64,000 nucleotides of DNA. It comes from VRUE01 sp963703235. Lineage in GTDB: Bacteria > Actinomycetota > Thermoleophilia > Solirubrobacterales > 70-9. This document shows positions 8,318 through 17,124 of this stretch, piece by piece. The stretch spans positions 1,116,001 to 1,180,000 of the forward strand of contig OY969802.1 in the NCBI GenBank assembly GCA_963703235.1, written 5' to 3'. The first letter of the stretch is position 1, and each line of letters begins with the position of its first letter. The notes beneath the pieces are model-generated. The model did not search any database and was not told the DNA's origin. It was given only the letters and a program-made list of their open reading frames with translations. Both the position numbers and the translations under genes were made by a program.

Positions 8318-9829
8318 TCAGGGCCAGTCCGGCTGCTCGCAGGCCAGCTCGACGGCGCGGAAGACAGCCTTGGCCTTGTTGACCGACTCGTTGTACTCGT
8401 AGGCCGGCTTGGCGTCGGCGACGGTGCCGCCGCCGGCCTGGACGTGGATCTGACCGTCCTTGGCGACGACGGTGCGGATGTGGATCGCCGTGTCGAGGTC
8501 GCCGTTCCAGGAGAGGTAGCCGATCGCGCCACCGTAGGAGCAGCGCTTGACCGGCTCCAGCTCGTCGATGATCTGCATCGCCCGCACCTTCGGGGCGCCG
8601 GAGAGGGTGCCGGCCGGCAGCGCCGCCCGCAGCACGTCCATCGCGCCGACGCCCTCGCGCAGCTTGCCCGAGACCTGGCTGACGATGTGGAGGACGTGCG
8701 AGTAGGTCTCGACCGCCATCAGCTCGTCGACCTTCACGCTGCCGTACTGGCAGACCCGGCCGAGGTCGTTGCGGCCGAGATCGACCAGCATCACGTGCTC
8801 GGCCCGCTCCTTGGCGTCGTTGACGAGGCGCTCGGCGAGGCGGCGGTCCTCCTCCTCGCTGGCGCCGCGCGGGTAGGTGCCGGCAATCGGCCGCGTCTCG
8901 ACCCGGCCGCCGTGGACTTTGACCAGCGGCTCCGGTGAGGCGCCGGCGATCTGGAAGTCGCCGAACTCGAGGAAGTACATGTACGGGGACGGGTTGACCG
9001 CGCGCAGGCCGCGGTAGATCGAGAAGGCCTCGACCGGCGCCGGGGCCGAGAAGCGCTGCGAGGGAACCACCTGGAAGGCGTCGCCGGCGTGGACGTACTC
9101 GACGATCCGCGCCACCGCGGCTTCGAACTCCTCCCGCTCCATGTTGGAGACAAAGCGCGGCGGCTCGGCCAGGGCCGGCCGCTCCTGCACGGGGACGGCG
9201 CCGCGCAGCCGGTCGCGGACCTCGGCGATCGCCGCCGCAGCGCGCTCGTAGGCGGCGTCGACGCCGCCCTCGTCGTCGGCGAAGGCGCAGGCCATGATTG
9301 TCAGCTCGTGGCGGAGGTGGTCGAAGGCGAGCAGGACGTCGGTCACCATCAGCGCCATGTCGGGCAGGCCGAGGGTGTCCGGATTCGGCTCGCCGAGCGG
9401 CTCGACGGTGCGCACCAGGTCGTAGCCGAAGAAGCCGACGGCGCCGCCGGCGAACGGGGGCAGGCCCTCGACGGGAGCCAGCCGGAAGCGGGCCAGGTGC
9501 TCGGCGACCGCCGCGTAGGGGTCCGGCGCGTCGACGGCGCCGGAGCCGTTGGCGCCGGAGAGCGTCCCGTTGCTCCAGCGCAGCACCTCGCGGGGGCGAA
9601 TGCCGACGAAGGAGTAGCGGCCGACCTGGCCCTGCTCGGCCGACTCGAGCAGGAAGCAGGGCGCCCCAGCCGGCTCGCCCGCCCGCAGCTTGAGGAAGGC
9701 CGAGACGGGCGTCTCGCAGTCGTCGACGAAGCGCGCCCGCACCGGCACCACGTTGCCCTGCCCGGCGAGCTCGCGCGCCCGCTCGAGGCTCGGCTCGAGC
9801 CGCAGCTCCGACTCAGCGACGACGGCCAT
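8318..9829 (-). CDS. trpE: anthranilate synthase component I
   Basis: Makes anthranilate from chorismate with TrpG. The 503-aa protein carries the tryptophan feedback motif LLES (in PCFLLESAEQG, near residue 60). The chorismate-binding C-terminal domain has IAGTYPRG, DLGRNDLGRVC, GTLSGAPK and IQAGGG-like (VQAGGGTV) motifs. Presence of LLES implies allosteric inhibition by tryptophan. The start overlaps the end of hisIE by 17 nt. No leader peptide or attenuator is possible here because hisIE reads straight in. Confidence 0.97.
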   Translation of the reverse strand: MAVVAESELRLEPSLERARELAGQGNVVPVRARFVDDCETPVSAFLKLRAGEPAGAPCFLLESAEQGQVGRYSFVGIRPREVLRWSNGTLSGANGSGAVDAPDPYAAVAEHLARFRLAPVEGLPPFAGGAVGFFGYDLVRTVEPLGEPNPDTLGLPDMALMVTDVLLAFDHLRHELTIMACAFADDEGGVDAAYERAAAAIAEVRDRLRGAVPVQERPALAEPPRFVSNMEREEFEAAVARIVEYVHAGDAFQVVPSQRFSAPAPVEAFSIYRGLRAVNPSPYMYFLEFGDFQIAGASPEPLVKVHGGRVETRPIAGTYPRGASEEEDRRLAERLVNDAKERAEHVMLVDLGRNDLGRVCQYGSVKVDELMAVETYSHVLHIVSQVSGKLREGVGAMDVLRAALPAGTLSGAPKVRAMQIIDELEPVKRCSYGGAIGYLSWNGDLDTAIHIRTVVAKDGQIHVQAGGGTVADAKPAYEYNESVNKAKAVFRAVELACEQPDWP

Positions 9830-10460
9830 TGAGCACTTCCATCACGGCCGCTTGCGGAACCTCGCGCGAGGCGAGCAGGACGCTGAGGTGGTAGAGCAGG
9901 TCGGCGGCCTCTTCGGCGACCCGCTCGTCGCTCTCCTCGCGCGCGGCTCGCACCACCTCCTCGGCCTCCTCCTCGACCTTCTCGCCGATAAGGCCGGGAT
10001 CGTCGAACAGCTTCACCGTGTAGCTGCCCTCGGGCCGCCCGGCGGCGCGGCTGCGGAGGATGCGCTGCAGCGCCGCCAACGTTTCGTGCGGCACCGGCGC
10101 CGGCTCGCCCGCAACCGCCGGCGCATCGACCTCGGTCGAAGCCGAGCCGCCCAGCTCGCGGTAGAAGCAGCTGCGCTCGCCGGTGTGGCAGGCGGGCCCG
10201 GTCGGCTCGACCAGGGCGACGATCGCGTCGCCGTCGCAGTCGTAGCGGAGCTGTCGCAGCTGCAGCACGTTGCCCGAGGTTTCCCCCTTGCGCCAGATCT
10301 CCTGCCGCGAGCGGCTGTAGAAATGCAGCTCCCCGGTCTCGGCGCTCAACCGCAGCGCCTCCTCGTTGACGTAGGCGAGAGTCAGCACCTCGCCGCTGGC
10401 GAAGTCCTGCGCCACGCACGGGGCCAGGCCGCGCTCGTCGAATCGCACCTGCTCGAACAT
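9813..10460 (-). CDS. hisIE: bifunctional phosphoribosyl-AMP cyclohydrolase / phosphoribosyl-ATP pyrophosphatase
   Basis: Catalyses steps 2 and 3 of histidine synthesis. The N-terminal HisI domain (about residues 1-105) has the metal motif RYDCDGDAIVALV and TGERSCFYR. The C-terminal HisE domain (about 125-215) has GEKVEEEAEEVV and an EEAADLLYHL helix. The fused arrangement is common but not universal. It is the first gene of the histidine-tryptophan run, overlapping trpE by 17 nt. Confidence 0.95.
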   Translation of the reverse strand: MFEQVRFDERGLAPCVAQDFASGEVLTLAYVNEEALRLSAETGELHFYSRSRQEIWRKGETSGNVLQLRQLRYDCDGDAIVALVEPTGPACHTGERSCFYRELGGSASTEVDAPAVAGEPAPVPHETLAALQRILRSRAAGRPEGSYTVKLFDDPGLIGEKVEEEAEEVVRAAREESDERVAEEAADLLYHLSVLLASREVPQAAVMEVLNGRRR

Positions 10461-10485
10461 CGGGCAATCGTAGTCCGCCCGGTCC

Positions 10486-12363
10486 TCAGCCTCGCGGTTG
10501 GATCCGTCCTTCCGGCAACGGCTCGGGGGCTTTCGTCTCGACGCTCAGCTCGGGGGTGACCCTCGCGACCGCCTCCTCGATCGCCTCGATCTGCCCTTCG
10601 GCGAGGGCCCGCTGCAGATCGCTCGCCCAACGGTAGTCGTCGGGCGGATCGGAATCTCCCCGCCCGACCATCTGCGCGTAGGTGGGGGCATCTGGGGGTT
10701 CGACCTCTCCCTGGTAGCCGGCGGCGAAGCGACGGTGCATGTCCTCGAGCACCGCCAGGGTCGACCGCAGGCGGGTCCAGCGATGGCTCTCCCAGCTGAC
10801 CGTGGTCTCCCGGGAGGCGCCCGTGTAGGCCTCGCTCAGGCGCTCTGCGGCGAAGTGCCCGCGCTCGATCAGATCTTCGATCGTTTTCTCTTCCATGCTC
10901 AGGTTCATGCCGCCCTCGGCCTCGGTCATCGAGACGTGGGAGATCCGGTCGCGGAAGCCGGGAACCCGCATCTGCGCCTCGTCGACGCGGTTCTGCATCG
11001 TGGTGCCGATGCCGAGGAGGAACTCGAAGAGCCGCTTGTCCTTGAAAGGCAGCCAGCGGCGCGCGGAGAATCGGTACCACCAGTCGTCGATCTGCTGCTG
11101 CTCGCTGGCGACCATCCAGGTGTTCTCGCGTTGGTTTTTCGGGTTCGGCGTCTCGCCGAGGCGAAACGGGCGCAGGTTGATCGCGAAGGTCGGCCGGCGT
11201 GGGATCAGCTTGTCGAAGAAATGGATCGGGAAGTTGCTCGAGATGCCCCCGTCGGAGAACCAGCAAGGCTCCGGTTGGGGCGATTTCCCGCCCGCGGCGA
11301 GGCTCGACACGTCCACCCGCCACAGCGGCACGGCGCTGAGCAGCACCGGGTAGGAGAGGCTCATCCGAGTCGCCACGATCACCGGCATGTCGTGGGGCTC
11401 CGGCAAGGACAGGAGATCGTCGTCCAGGCGGATCCCGCCGGGAGCGGGCGTCCGGGACGAGGCGTTCTCCATCCAATCCACGACCTCCCGCGGGAAGAGC
11501 CGGCGAAACTCGCTCGGCCGGAAGTACCACCCTTTGCCGCTGAACGGGAGCTGGTGGGCGCGACGGTTGGTCAGATTGGTCGTCATCATCGCCAGCTCGA
11601 GATGGCGCTCCTCCGGAGGCGGTGGCGCGGTCGCCGGGGCTTTTCCCGGGCCGGCCCAGAGATGCCCGAAGGTGAGCGGCTCCTCGCGCGGCAGGCCTGC
11701 GTACTCGTTGAGCTCCTCGTACAGCCAGGGCGTCAGGGGCGCCGGGCCGCCCTTGCGCCGGTCGTCCTCGTACGCCTGGGTCCAACCGGAGCAGAGTCCG
11801 TAGTCGTTGTCCGGAACCGCCCGCAGGAGCTTCACCGCAAGGTAAGCAAGCAGCGCAAGGATGGCTCCGAAAGAGGCCAGCAGGACGCCGCCGGCGTACG
11901 CAGCCCAGATCGGGGCGCCATCGCCCTGGCCGGCAAGAAGGATCAAGGCGATACCGGGCAGGGCGCCGAGCACGAGGGCGGGCAGGCCCGCGAAGAGGGC
12001 AACCGCGAAGGCGCGGGAGGCGCCGTGCTCGACCTTCGCCAGGACGATCCTGAAGAGGGCGCGGGTGGAGCGCTGGGCCTGGAAGAGGCCCGGGAGGTTT
12101 CCTTTCGTTCCGATCCAGTCGGGCAGCTCGTCCAGACGCTCGAACCCTTCCTTGTCGCGGCCGTACTCGGCCGCCGCGGTCGCAGCGGCAGCGATCGCCC
12201 CGGCGGAGGTGCCGCCGACGTTGCGGAAGCTGAATGTCCGCGCAAGCGTGGTGACCGCCCGCGGGTAGACCACTCCGCTGGTGATCCCGCCCTTCATCAC
12301 GATGTCGCAGCTGCGCGACGGGTCGGCATAGACGCTGCGTTTGGACTGCCGGTCCTCGACCAT
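10486..12363 (-). CDS. patatin-like phospholipase with membrane helices
   Basis: A 625-aa predicted lipid acyl hydrolase. It has the patatin oxyanion loop DIVMKGGITSG (20-30), the nucleophile elbow GGTSAG with Ser53, and the dyad Asp in SDGGISSNFP (near residue 375). Two hydrophobic segments (about 115-140 and 150-175) are inserted between the oxyanion and Asp regions, so the enzyme is probably membrane-embedded. Its lipid substrate is unknown. The ribosome-binding site lies in the 3' arm of a hairpin starting at the era stop codon. Confidence 0.85.
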   Translation of the reverse strand: MVEDRQSKRSVYADPSRSCDIVMKGGITSGVVYPRAVTTLARTFSFRNVGGTSAGAIAAAATAAAEYGRDKEGFERLDELPDWIGTKGNLPGLFQAQRSTRALFRIVLAKVEHGASRAFAVALFAGLPALVLGALPGIALILLAGQGDGAPIWAAYAGGVLLASFGAILALLAYLAVKLLRAVPDNDYGLCSGWTQAYEDDRRKGGPAPLTPWLYEELNEYAGLPREEPLTFGHLWAGPGKAPATAPPPPEERHLELAMMTTNLTNRRAHQLPFSGKGWYFRPSEFRRLFPREVVDWMENASSRTPAPGGIRLDDDLLSLPEPHDMPVIVATRMSLSYPVLLSAVPLWRVDVSSLAAGGKSPQPEPCWFSDGGISSNFPIHFFDKLIPRRPTFAINLRPFRLGETPNPKNQRENTWMVASEQQQIDDWWYRFSARRWLPFKDKRLFEFLLGIGTTMQNRVDEAQMRVPGFRDRISHVSMTEAEGGMNLSMEEKTIEDLIERGHFAAERLSEAYTGASRETTVSWESHRWTRLRSTLAVLEDMHRRFAAGYQGEVEPPDAPTYAQMVGRGDSDPPDDYRWASDLQRALAEGQIEAIEEAVARVTPELSVETKAPEPLPEGRIQPRG

Positions 12364-12365
12364 AC

Positions 12366-12389
12366 GGCTCCTCCCGATTGGGAGGAACC
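12366..12389 (-). promoter_or_regulatory. hairpin sequestering the phospholipase ribosome-binding site
   Basis: On the minus strand a 10-bp stem (12380-12389 with 12366-12375, one G-U pair, loop AATC) begins in the era stop codon and buries the GGGAGGAG Shine-Dalgarno of the patatin gene. It may couple translation to era, act as a terminator, or act as an RNA switch. Confidence 0.5.
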
Positions 12390-13282
12390 TACTCGATGCC
12401 GAGACGATCGAGCAGGCCCTCGTCGCGGCGCCAGTGGCGGCGAACGCTGACCCGGAGGTCGAGATGGACCTTGGCGCCCAGCTCGGCTTCGAGCGAGCGC
12501 CGCGCGGCGGCGCCGATCTCGCCCACCTTCGCGCCCCCCTTGCCGATCAGAATCCCCTTCTGGGAATCGCTCTCCGCCCAGATCTCGGCCCGCACCGCGA
12601 TCAGCGCATCGTCGCGCCGCTCGACCTCCTTCACGTTCACCTCGACCGAGTGCGGGATCTCGTCGCGGGTCCGGTTCAGGACCTGCTCGCGGATCAACTC
12701 GGCCAACATCGTCTCGCTCGACTGGTCGCTGCGGTCCTCGGGCGGGTACATGTACGGGCCCTCGGGGACCAGCTCTCCGAGCCGCTCGATCAGCGGCTCC
12801 AGGCCCTCGCCGCTGCGGGCGCTGATCGGGAAGACCTCGTCGACGCCGTCCAGCTCGGCGGCAGCGGCGAGCACCGGCACCAACTCGTTCGGCCCGACCC
12901 GGTCGGCCTTGTTGACGGCGCAGATCGTCGGCGCCCGCGAGCTGGCGCCGAGCAGGGCGCGGGCGATGAAGCGGTCGCCAGGGCCGATCCCCTCCTCGCC
13001 GTTGACGACCAGCAGGGCGATGTCGGAGTCGGCCAGCTCCCGCTCGACCCGGTGCTGCATCCGCTCGGTGAGGACGTCGCGGGGGCGCTGCACCCCCGGC
13101 AGGTCGACCAGCACCAGCTGCCATCCCTTCTCGACGTCGGTGGCGATACCGCGAATCGCCCGCCGCGTCGTCTGCGGCCGCATCGAGACGATCGCGACAT
13201 GGTTGCCGACGATCGCGTTGACCAGGGTGGACTTGCCGACGTTGGGCCGCCCCGCCAGCCCGATGAAGCCGGCCCGGGTCAT
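12389..13282 (-). CDS. era: GTPase Era
   Basis: Ribosome-assembly GTPase binding the 3' end of 16S rRNA. The 297-aa protein has G1 GRPNVGKS, G3 DLPG, G4 NKAD and the switch GNHVAIVSMRPQTTR, then a C-terminal KH domain with the KGILIGKGG signature. ATG at 13282 overlaps the ybeY stop by 4 nt, giving the start; the open frame upstream is not homologous. The gene order phoH-ybeY-era is conserved in bacteria. Confidence 0.97.
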   Translation of the reverse strand: MTRAGFIGLAGRPNVGKSTLVNAIVGNHVAIVSMRPQTTRRAIRGIATDVEKGWQLVLVDLPGVQRPRDVLTERMQHRVERELADSDIALLVVNGEEGIGPGDRFIARALLGASSRAPTICAVNKADRVGPNELVPVLAAAAELDGVDEVFPISARSGEGLEPLIERLGELVPEGPYMYPPEDRSDQSSETMLAELIREQVLNRTRDEIPHSVEVNVKEVERRDDALIAVRAEIWAESDSQKGILIGKGGAKVGEIGAAARRSLEAELGAKVHLDLRVSVRRHWRRDEGLLDRLGIE

Positions 13283-13644
13283 CGCAGCGCCGCCAGCACC
13301 TTCGTCTGCAGGGCCAGCATCTCGCCGCCGTCGGTCTCGTGGTCGTAGCCGCAGAGGTGGAGGACGCCGTGTACCGCCGCCTCGACGACGTCCTCGCAAT
13401 GCTCGGGGCAGATCGCGACGTCGCCGAGCTCGCGCGGGCCAGCGGTCGGACCGGCGCCGTCGAGCGGGAAGGCGAGGACGTCGGTGGGGACGTCCCTGCC
13501 GCGGTACTCGCGGTTCAGCTCCTGGATCCGCGCCGGCTCGACCAGCTCCAGGCCGAGATGGCCGTCGCCGACCCCCGCCCCCGCCAGCGCCGCCGCCACC
13601 GCCTCGCGCAGCTCGACCGGCACGTCGGAGAGGTCAGGCGCCAT
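13279..13644 (-). CDS. ybeY: rRNA maturation RNase YbeY
   Basis: Metal-dependent endoribonuclease for 16S rRNA 3' processing. At 121 aa it is a short but complete member. The zinc motif HGVLHLCGYDHETD (three His) is near the C-terminus, and PTDVLAFPLD marks the conserved upstream motif. It overlaps phoH by 11 nt and era by 4 nt. Confidence 0.95.
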   Translation of the reverse strand: MAPDLSDVPVELREAVAAALAGAGVGDGHLGLELVEPARIQELNREYRGRDVPTDVLAFPLDGAGPTAGPRELGDVAICPEHCEDVVEAAVHGVLHLCGYDHETDGGEMLALQTKVLAALR

Positions 13645-14620
13645 CCGCTGCCGGCGGTTGCTCGTCGCGGCGGCGCTCGGCGTGTTCGCCGTAGGCGGCG
13701 ACGATCCGCTGCACGAGCTTGTGGCGGACCACGTCCTCGCCGCCGAAGTGGACGAAGGAGATGTCCTGCACCTCTTCGAGGATGTCGCGCACAGCGATCA
13801 GGCCGGAGCGCTGGTCGGTCGGCAGGTCGATCTGGGTGACGTCGCCGGTAACGACCATCCGCGAGTTGAAGCCAAGCCGGGTGAGGAACATCTTCATCTG
13901 CTCGGGGCTCGTGTTCTGCGCCTCGTCGAGAATTACAAAAGAATCATTTAGCGTTCTTCCCCGCATGAAGGCCAGTGGCGCCACCTCGATCACGCCGCGC
14001 TCGAAGTAGCCGTTGACCCGGTCGGGGTCGAGCATGTCGAAGAGCGCGTCGAAGAGCGGCCGCAGGTAGGGATCGACCTTGGCCTGGATGTCGCCCGGCA
14101 GGAAGCCGAGCCGCTCGCCGGCCTCGACCGCGGGGCGGGTGAGAATTATCCGCTGCACCTCGCGCTCGGCGAGGGCATGCGCTGCCATCGCCACCGCGAG
14201 GAAGGTCTTGCCGGTGCCGGCAGGGCCGATCCCGAAGGTGATCGTGTGGCGGCGGATCGAGTCGACGTAGCGCTTCTGATTGAGCGTCTTCGGCGCCACC
14301 TTGGTGTTGCGGTGGCGCCAAACGACGTCCTCGAGGATGCCGGCCGGGCTCTCGTGGGCGTCGAGGGCTCCGGTCACCGCTTCGATCGTCCCCGGCGCCA
14401 CCTCGTGGCCCTGCTCGATCAGGTCGACCAGCTCGTCGACGACGGTGGCGGCGGTCTGCACGTCGTCGGAGGCACCGTCGAGGGTGAGCACATTGCCGCG
14501 CAGGTGGAACTCGCAGCCGAGATGGCCGCGCAGCTCCCGCAGGACAGCATCCTCGGAGCCCGCCAACTCGGCGGCGACGGAGTTGTCGAGGGTCAGCTGC
14601 CTACGAGCCAAGCTTCTCAC
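13634..14620 (-). CDS. phoH: PhoH family ATPase
   Basis: Cytoplasmic ATPase of the PhoH/YbeZ type (328 aa), functionally linked to YbeY in rRNA maturation. Walker A GPAGTGKT lies near residue 137 and Walker B VILDEAQN near 236. The start is GTG at 14620, overlapping yqeY by 20 nt. An AT-rich stretch (about 13930-13955) falls within the VILDEAQN region. Confidence 0.95.
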   Translation of the reverse strand: MRSLARRQLTLDNSVAAELAGSEDAVLRELRGHLGCEFHLRGNVLTLDGASDDVQTAATVVDELVDLIEQGHEVAPGTIEAVTGALDAHESPAGILEDVVWRHRNTKVAPKTLNQKRYVDSIRRHTITFGIGPAGTGKTFLAVAMAAHALAEREVQRIILTRPAVEAGERLGFLPGDIQAKVDPYLRPLFDALFDMLDPDRVNGYFERGVIEVAPLAFMRGRTLNDSFVILDEAQNTSPEQMKMFLTRLGFNSRMVVTGDVTQIDLPTDQRSGLIAVRDILEEVQDISFVHFGGEDVVRHKLVQRIVAAYGEHAERRRDEQPPAADGA

Positions 14621-15032
14621 GCACCGCCGCGCTGACCCGCTTGCCGTCGGCGCGGCCGCCGACCTTCGGCATCAGCGCCGACATCACCTGGCCCATCTGC
14701 TTCTGCTCGGAGGCGCCGCTCTCGGCGATCGCCGCCTCGACCAGCGCCGCCAGCTCTTCGTCGGAGAGCTGCTGCGGCAGGTAGGCCTCGATCAGCTCGG
14801 CCTCGAAGCTCTCGGCACCCGCCTGCTCGGTACGGCCGGCGTCGCGATACGCCTCCGCCGCCTCGAGCCGCTTCTTGCGCTCCCGCTGCAGGACCGCGAC
14901 CTCGTCGCCCTTGCCGAGCTTGGCGTCCTGCTGCAGCGAGTCGACGACCATCCGCAGCGCCGCGGCACGCTCGCGCTCGCCAGCCTTCATCGCCGTGCGC
15001 ACATCGGCCTGCACCTGCTCGAGGACGCTCAT
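14601..15032 (-). CDS. GatB/YqeY domain protein
   Basis: A 143-aa helical protein of the YqeY family, similar to the tail domain of GatB. Its cellular role is not settled; involvement in tRNA-dependent amidation is suggested by the domain only. The sequence is Ala/Glu-rich with the family end PKVGGRADGKRVS. It begins 6 nt after vapC and overlaps phoH. Confidence 0.85.
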   Translation of the reverse strand: MSVLEQVQADVRTAMKAGERERAAALRMVVDSLQQDAKLGKGDEVAVLQRERKKRLEAAEAYRDAGRTEQAGAESFEAELIEAYLPQQLSDEELAALVEAAIAESGASEQKQMGQVMSALMPKVGGRADGKRVSAAVREKLGS

Positions 15033-15038
15033 AGCGGA

Positions 15039-15443
15039 CTAAGGGTAGTCGGCGGCGTCCGGCGCCACGGCCAGGCCCTTGGAGACGAGGTCGGCGACGT
15101 CTGCGCTGACCAGGGTCCAGCCGTGGCGGCGCGCGGCGGCGACGTAGGCGGCGTCGTAAGCCGTGAGGTCATGTTCGGCGGAGACTTCGAGGGCGGACTC
15201 GATCAGGTCGGCGTCGATCGCGACGACATCGGTGCCGCAGCGCTCGACGAGCGTCTTCACCAGGAAACGTGCTTCCTTCGCCTGTCCTCTTCTCGCCCCC
15301 ATCGCATTTGCGATCTCGTAGAGGGTGAGATCCAATGCGGCCACCGGCCGAGTGAAGTCGAGAACGATCTTCCGCGCCTCGGAATGGAAGCGATCCTCGG
15401 GATCCCTCGCCCCGATCCACACGCTCGCATCGACTAAGAGCAT
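15039..15443 (-). CDS. vapC: PIN-domain ribonuclease toxin (VapC type)
   Basis: A 134-aa PIN domain. Acidic active-site residues are visible in LLVDASVWIG (Asp5), ALDLTLYEIAN (Glu), and LTAYDAAYVAAAR (Asp). It would cleave RNA unless bound by its antitoxin. It begins 1 nt after the upstream ribbon-helix-helix gene, the usual vapBC arrangement. Confidence 0.88.
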   Translation of the reverse strand: MLLVDASVWIGARDPEDRFHSEARKIVLDFTRPVAALDLTLYEIANAMGARRGQAKEARFLVKTLVERCGTDVVAIDADLIESALEVSAEHDLTAYDAAYVAAARRHGWTLVSADVADLVSKGLAVAPDAADYP

Positions 15444-15444
15444 C

Positions 15445-15672
15445 TCAATGAGATTCGCGGTCTTCGCGGATCAGCTTCGCCGCCTCGCCGCCCATGGGGG
15501 CCGTCGCCAGATCCAGAAGTCGCTCGACCTCGGCGCGGCGACGATCGTCGACCCCCAGCTCGTGCTCCGCCAGCCGCCGCAGGAGGCCGCTGCGGGTCTC
15601 GCGATTGGCTCGCGCCCGGGCGTCGAGCCGCTCGAGCAGGTCGTCGGGCATTGAGATCATCACCTTGGCCAC
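15445..15672 (-). CDS. vapB: ribbon-helix-helix antitoxin (VapB type)
   Basis: A 75-aa DNA-binding antitoxin. The RHH strand-helix sequence VAKVMISMPDDLLERLDAR is at the N-terminus and the C-terminal tail would wrap the PIN toxin. I chose GTG at 15672 because a TATACT -10 box lies exactly 6 nt upstream, giving a leaderless start, and because the family usually begins MAKVMIS. A GTATATAC palindrome overlaps the -10 and is a likely autoregulatory site. The frame is open to 15714. Confidence 0.82.
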   Translation of the reverse strand: MAKVMISMPDDLLERLDARARANRETRSGLLRRLAEHELGVDDRRRAEVERLLDLATAPMGGEAAKLIREDRESH

Positions 15673-15678
15673 AGGAAA

Positions 15679-15684
15679 AGTATA
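15679..15684 (-). promoter_or_regulatory. vapBC -10 box (leaderless)
   Basis: TATACT on the minus strand, 6 nt before the GTG at 15672. It is embedded in the palindrome GTATATAC, fitting autorepression by VapB. Confidence 0.5.
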
Positions 15685-15782
15685 TACGGTATTGCCGGAT
15701 GTAATCGTCGTCATCGGCCGATCCTCCCGGACCGGAGATCACGGGTGGGTCAACAAGGTGCCGATTCTGAAAATTCTTCGCC

Positions 15783-16580
15783 TCAGGCCAGTGCCGGAAT
15801 CTCGATTCGCTCGATCGCGCCGAGCGGCATCTGCAGGAAACGGCTGCCGAGCTCGCGGAAGGCGTCGACCTCGTCGGTGCAGAGGAAGCTGTACTCGCCC
15901 TCGATCCCGGCGTCGCTGACCAGGCCGCGCGACTCCAGGCAGCGCTGGGCGGCCGCGGCGACGGCGTGGCCGCCGCTGACCAGGCGCACGTCGCGGCCGA
16001 GGATGCGCTGCAGCATCGGCGCCACCAGCGGGTAGTGCGTGCAGCCGAGGATCAGCGTGTCGACCTCGGCCCGCTTCAGCGGCACGCAGTAGGCGCGGGC
16101 CATCGCCATCGTCTCCTCGTCGAACGCGGACCCGTTCTGGATGAAAGGCGCCAGGTCCGCCGCCTCGACCTCGGTCACCTCGAGCGCGCGGCCCTGCCGT
16201 TCGAGGGCGCGCCGGTAGGCGCCGCTCTGGACCGTGTTCGGCGTCGCCAGCACCCCCACCCGCGCGTTGCCGGTGATCGCCGCGGCGATCTCGGCCTGCG
16301 GCTCGACCACCGGGACGACGTCGACCCCCCACTCTGCCGCGACCTCGCGGACGACGTCCTCCCCGATCGAGGTCGCCGTGTTGCAGGCGATCACCAACAG
16401 CTTGGCGCCGCGCTCCAGCAGCATCTGCGCGATTGCGCCGATCCGCCCCCGCAGGCCCTCGACGTCGCGCGACCCATAGGGGAACATCGCCGTGTCGCCG
16501 AGGTAGACGAAGTCCTCCTCGGGCAGCGAGACGAGGCACTCGTGCAGCACCGTGAGGCCGCCGACGCCGGAATCGAACAT
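15783..16580 (-). CDS. murI: glutamate racemase
   Basis: Supplies D-glutamate for peptidoglycan. Both catalytic cysteines are visible in IACNTATS and LGCTHYP. From ATG at 16580 the protein is 265 aa and starts MFDSGVGGLTV. In other MurI proteins a short beta strand (about PIGVFDSG) precedes this, and here QPIAMFDSG is encoded just upstream. The true start may therefore be one of the CTG codons at about 16595-16630; no ATG, GTG or TTG lies between the upstream gene and 16580. Confidence 0.94.
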   Translation of the reverse strand: MFDSGVGGLTVLHECLVSLPEEDFVYLGDTAMFPYGSRDVEGLRGRIGAIAQMLLERGAKLLVIACNTATSIGEDVVREVAAEWGVDVVPVVEPQAEIAAAITGNARVGVLATPNTVQSGAYRRALERQGRALEVTEVEAADLAPFIQNGSAFDEETMAMARAYCVPLKRAEVDTLILGCTHYPLVAPMLQRILGRDVRLVSGGHAVAAAAQRCLESRGLVSDAGIEGEYSFLCTDEVDAFRELGSRFLQMPLGAIERIEIPALA

Positions 16581-16630
16581 CGCGATCGGCTGCGAGCGAT
16601 CCAGCTGGGTACCGGCAGCGGACAGGGGCG

Positions 16631-17119
16631 TCAGGGTTTGACGACCATGAAGAAGATCGTGACGATCACGATCACGCTGGCGACCTGGCCGCCGAGGGCG
16701 ATCCGTTTCGAGACCGCCTCGAAATCGGCGCTCAGCTCGCCGCCGTCCTTCAGGTCGCGCTCGGCGACCTCCAGCGCCCGCTTCGTGTTCGGCCGGAAGA
16801 AGAGGTGCGACATGCCGAGCAGGACCAGGATCGCCAGGTAGCCGACGCTGAGCCACGATTCGCTCGCGTCCCAGGAGCCCTCCGCCTGCGTGTAGATCCC
16901 GGCCAGGAGCAGGACGATCATCCCCGGGTTGACGAAGATCAGGTCCGATTTGAGGATTCCCCGCAGAATCGTCGGCACGCTGCCCGGGTCGACGCGCTGC
17001 GCGACCGCAGCAAAGACCGGATACGCGTAGGTCGGCCCGAAGGCCAGCACCACCGCGAGGATGTGGACGAACTTCCCGACCCCGTATGCAGTGATCGCCG
17101 CCAGCACCGGCGGAAACAT
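16631..17119 (-). CDS. DUF2269-like integral membrane protein
   Basis: A 162-aa protein with four predicted membrane helices (about 10-32, 62-80, 90-108, 140-160) and a short basic loop after FFRPNTKRALEVAERDL. It resembles the DUF2269 family of unknown function. It lies between prmA and murI in the same orientation, 5 nt after prmA. Confidence 0.75.
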   Translation of the reverse strand: MFPPVLAAITAYGVGKFVHILAVVLAFGPTYAYPVFAAVAQRVDPGSVPTILRGILKSDLIFVNPGMIVLLLAGIYTQAEGSWDASESWLSVGYLAILVLLGMSHLFFRPNTKRALEVAERDLKDGGELSADFEAVSKRIALGGQVASVIVIVTIFFMVVKP

Positions 17120-17124
17120 ATCCC

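Noticed and set aside
8318..9829. Trp attenuator leader peptide before trpE
   Set aside because: trpE overlaps hisIE by 17 nt, leaving no room for a leader.
10498..12450. 650-aa plus-strand frame opposite the patatin gene
   Set aside because: Shadow frame typical of GC-rich DNA; the minus strand encodes a clear patatin with catalytic motifs.
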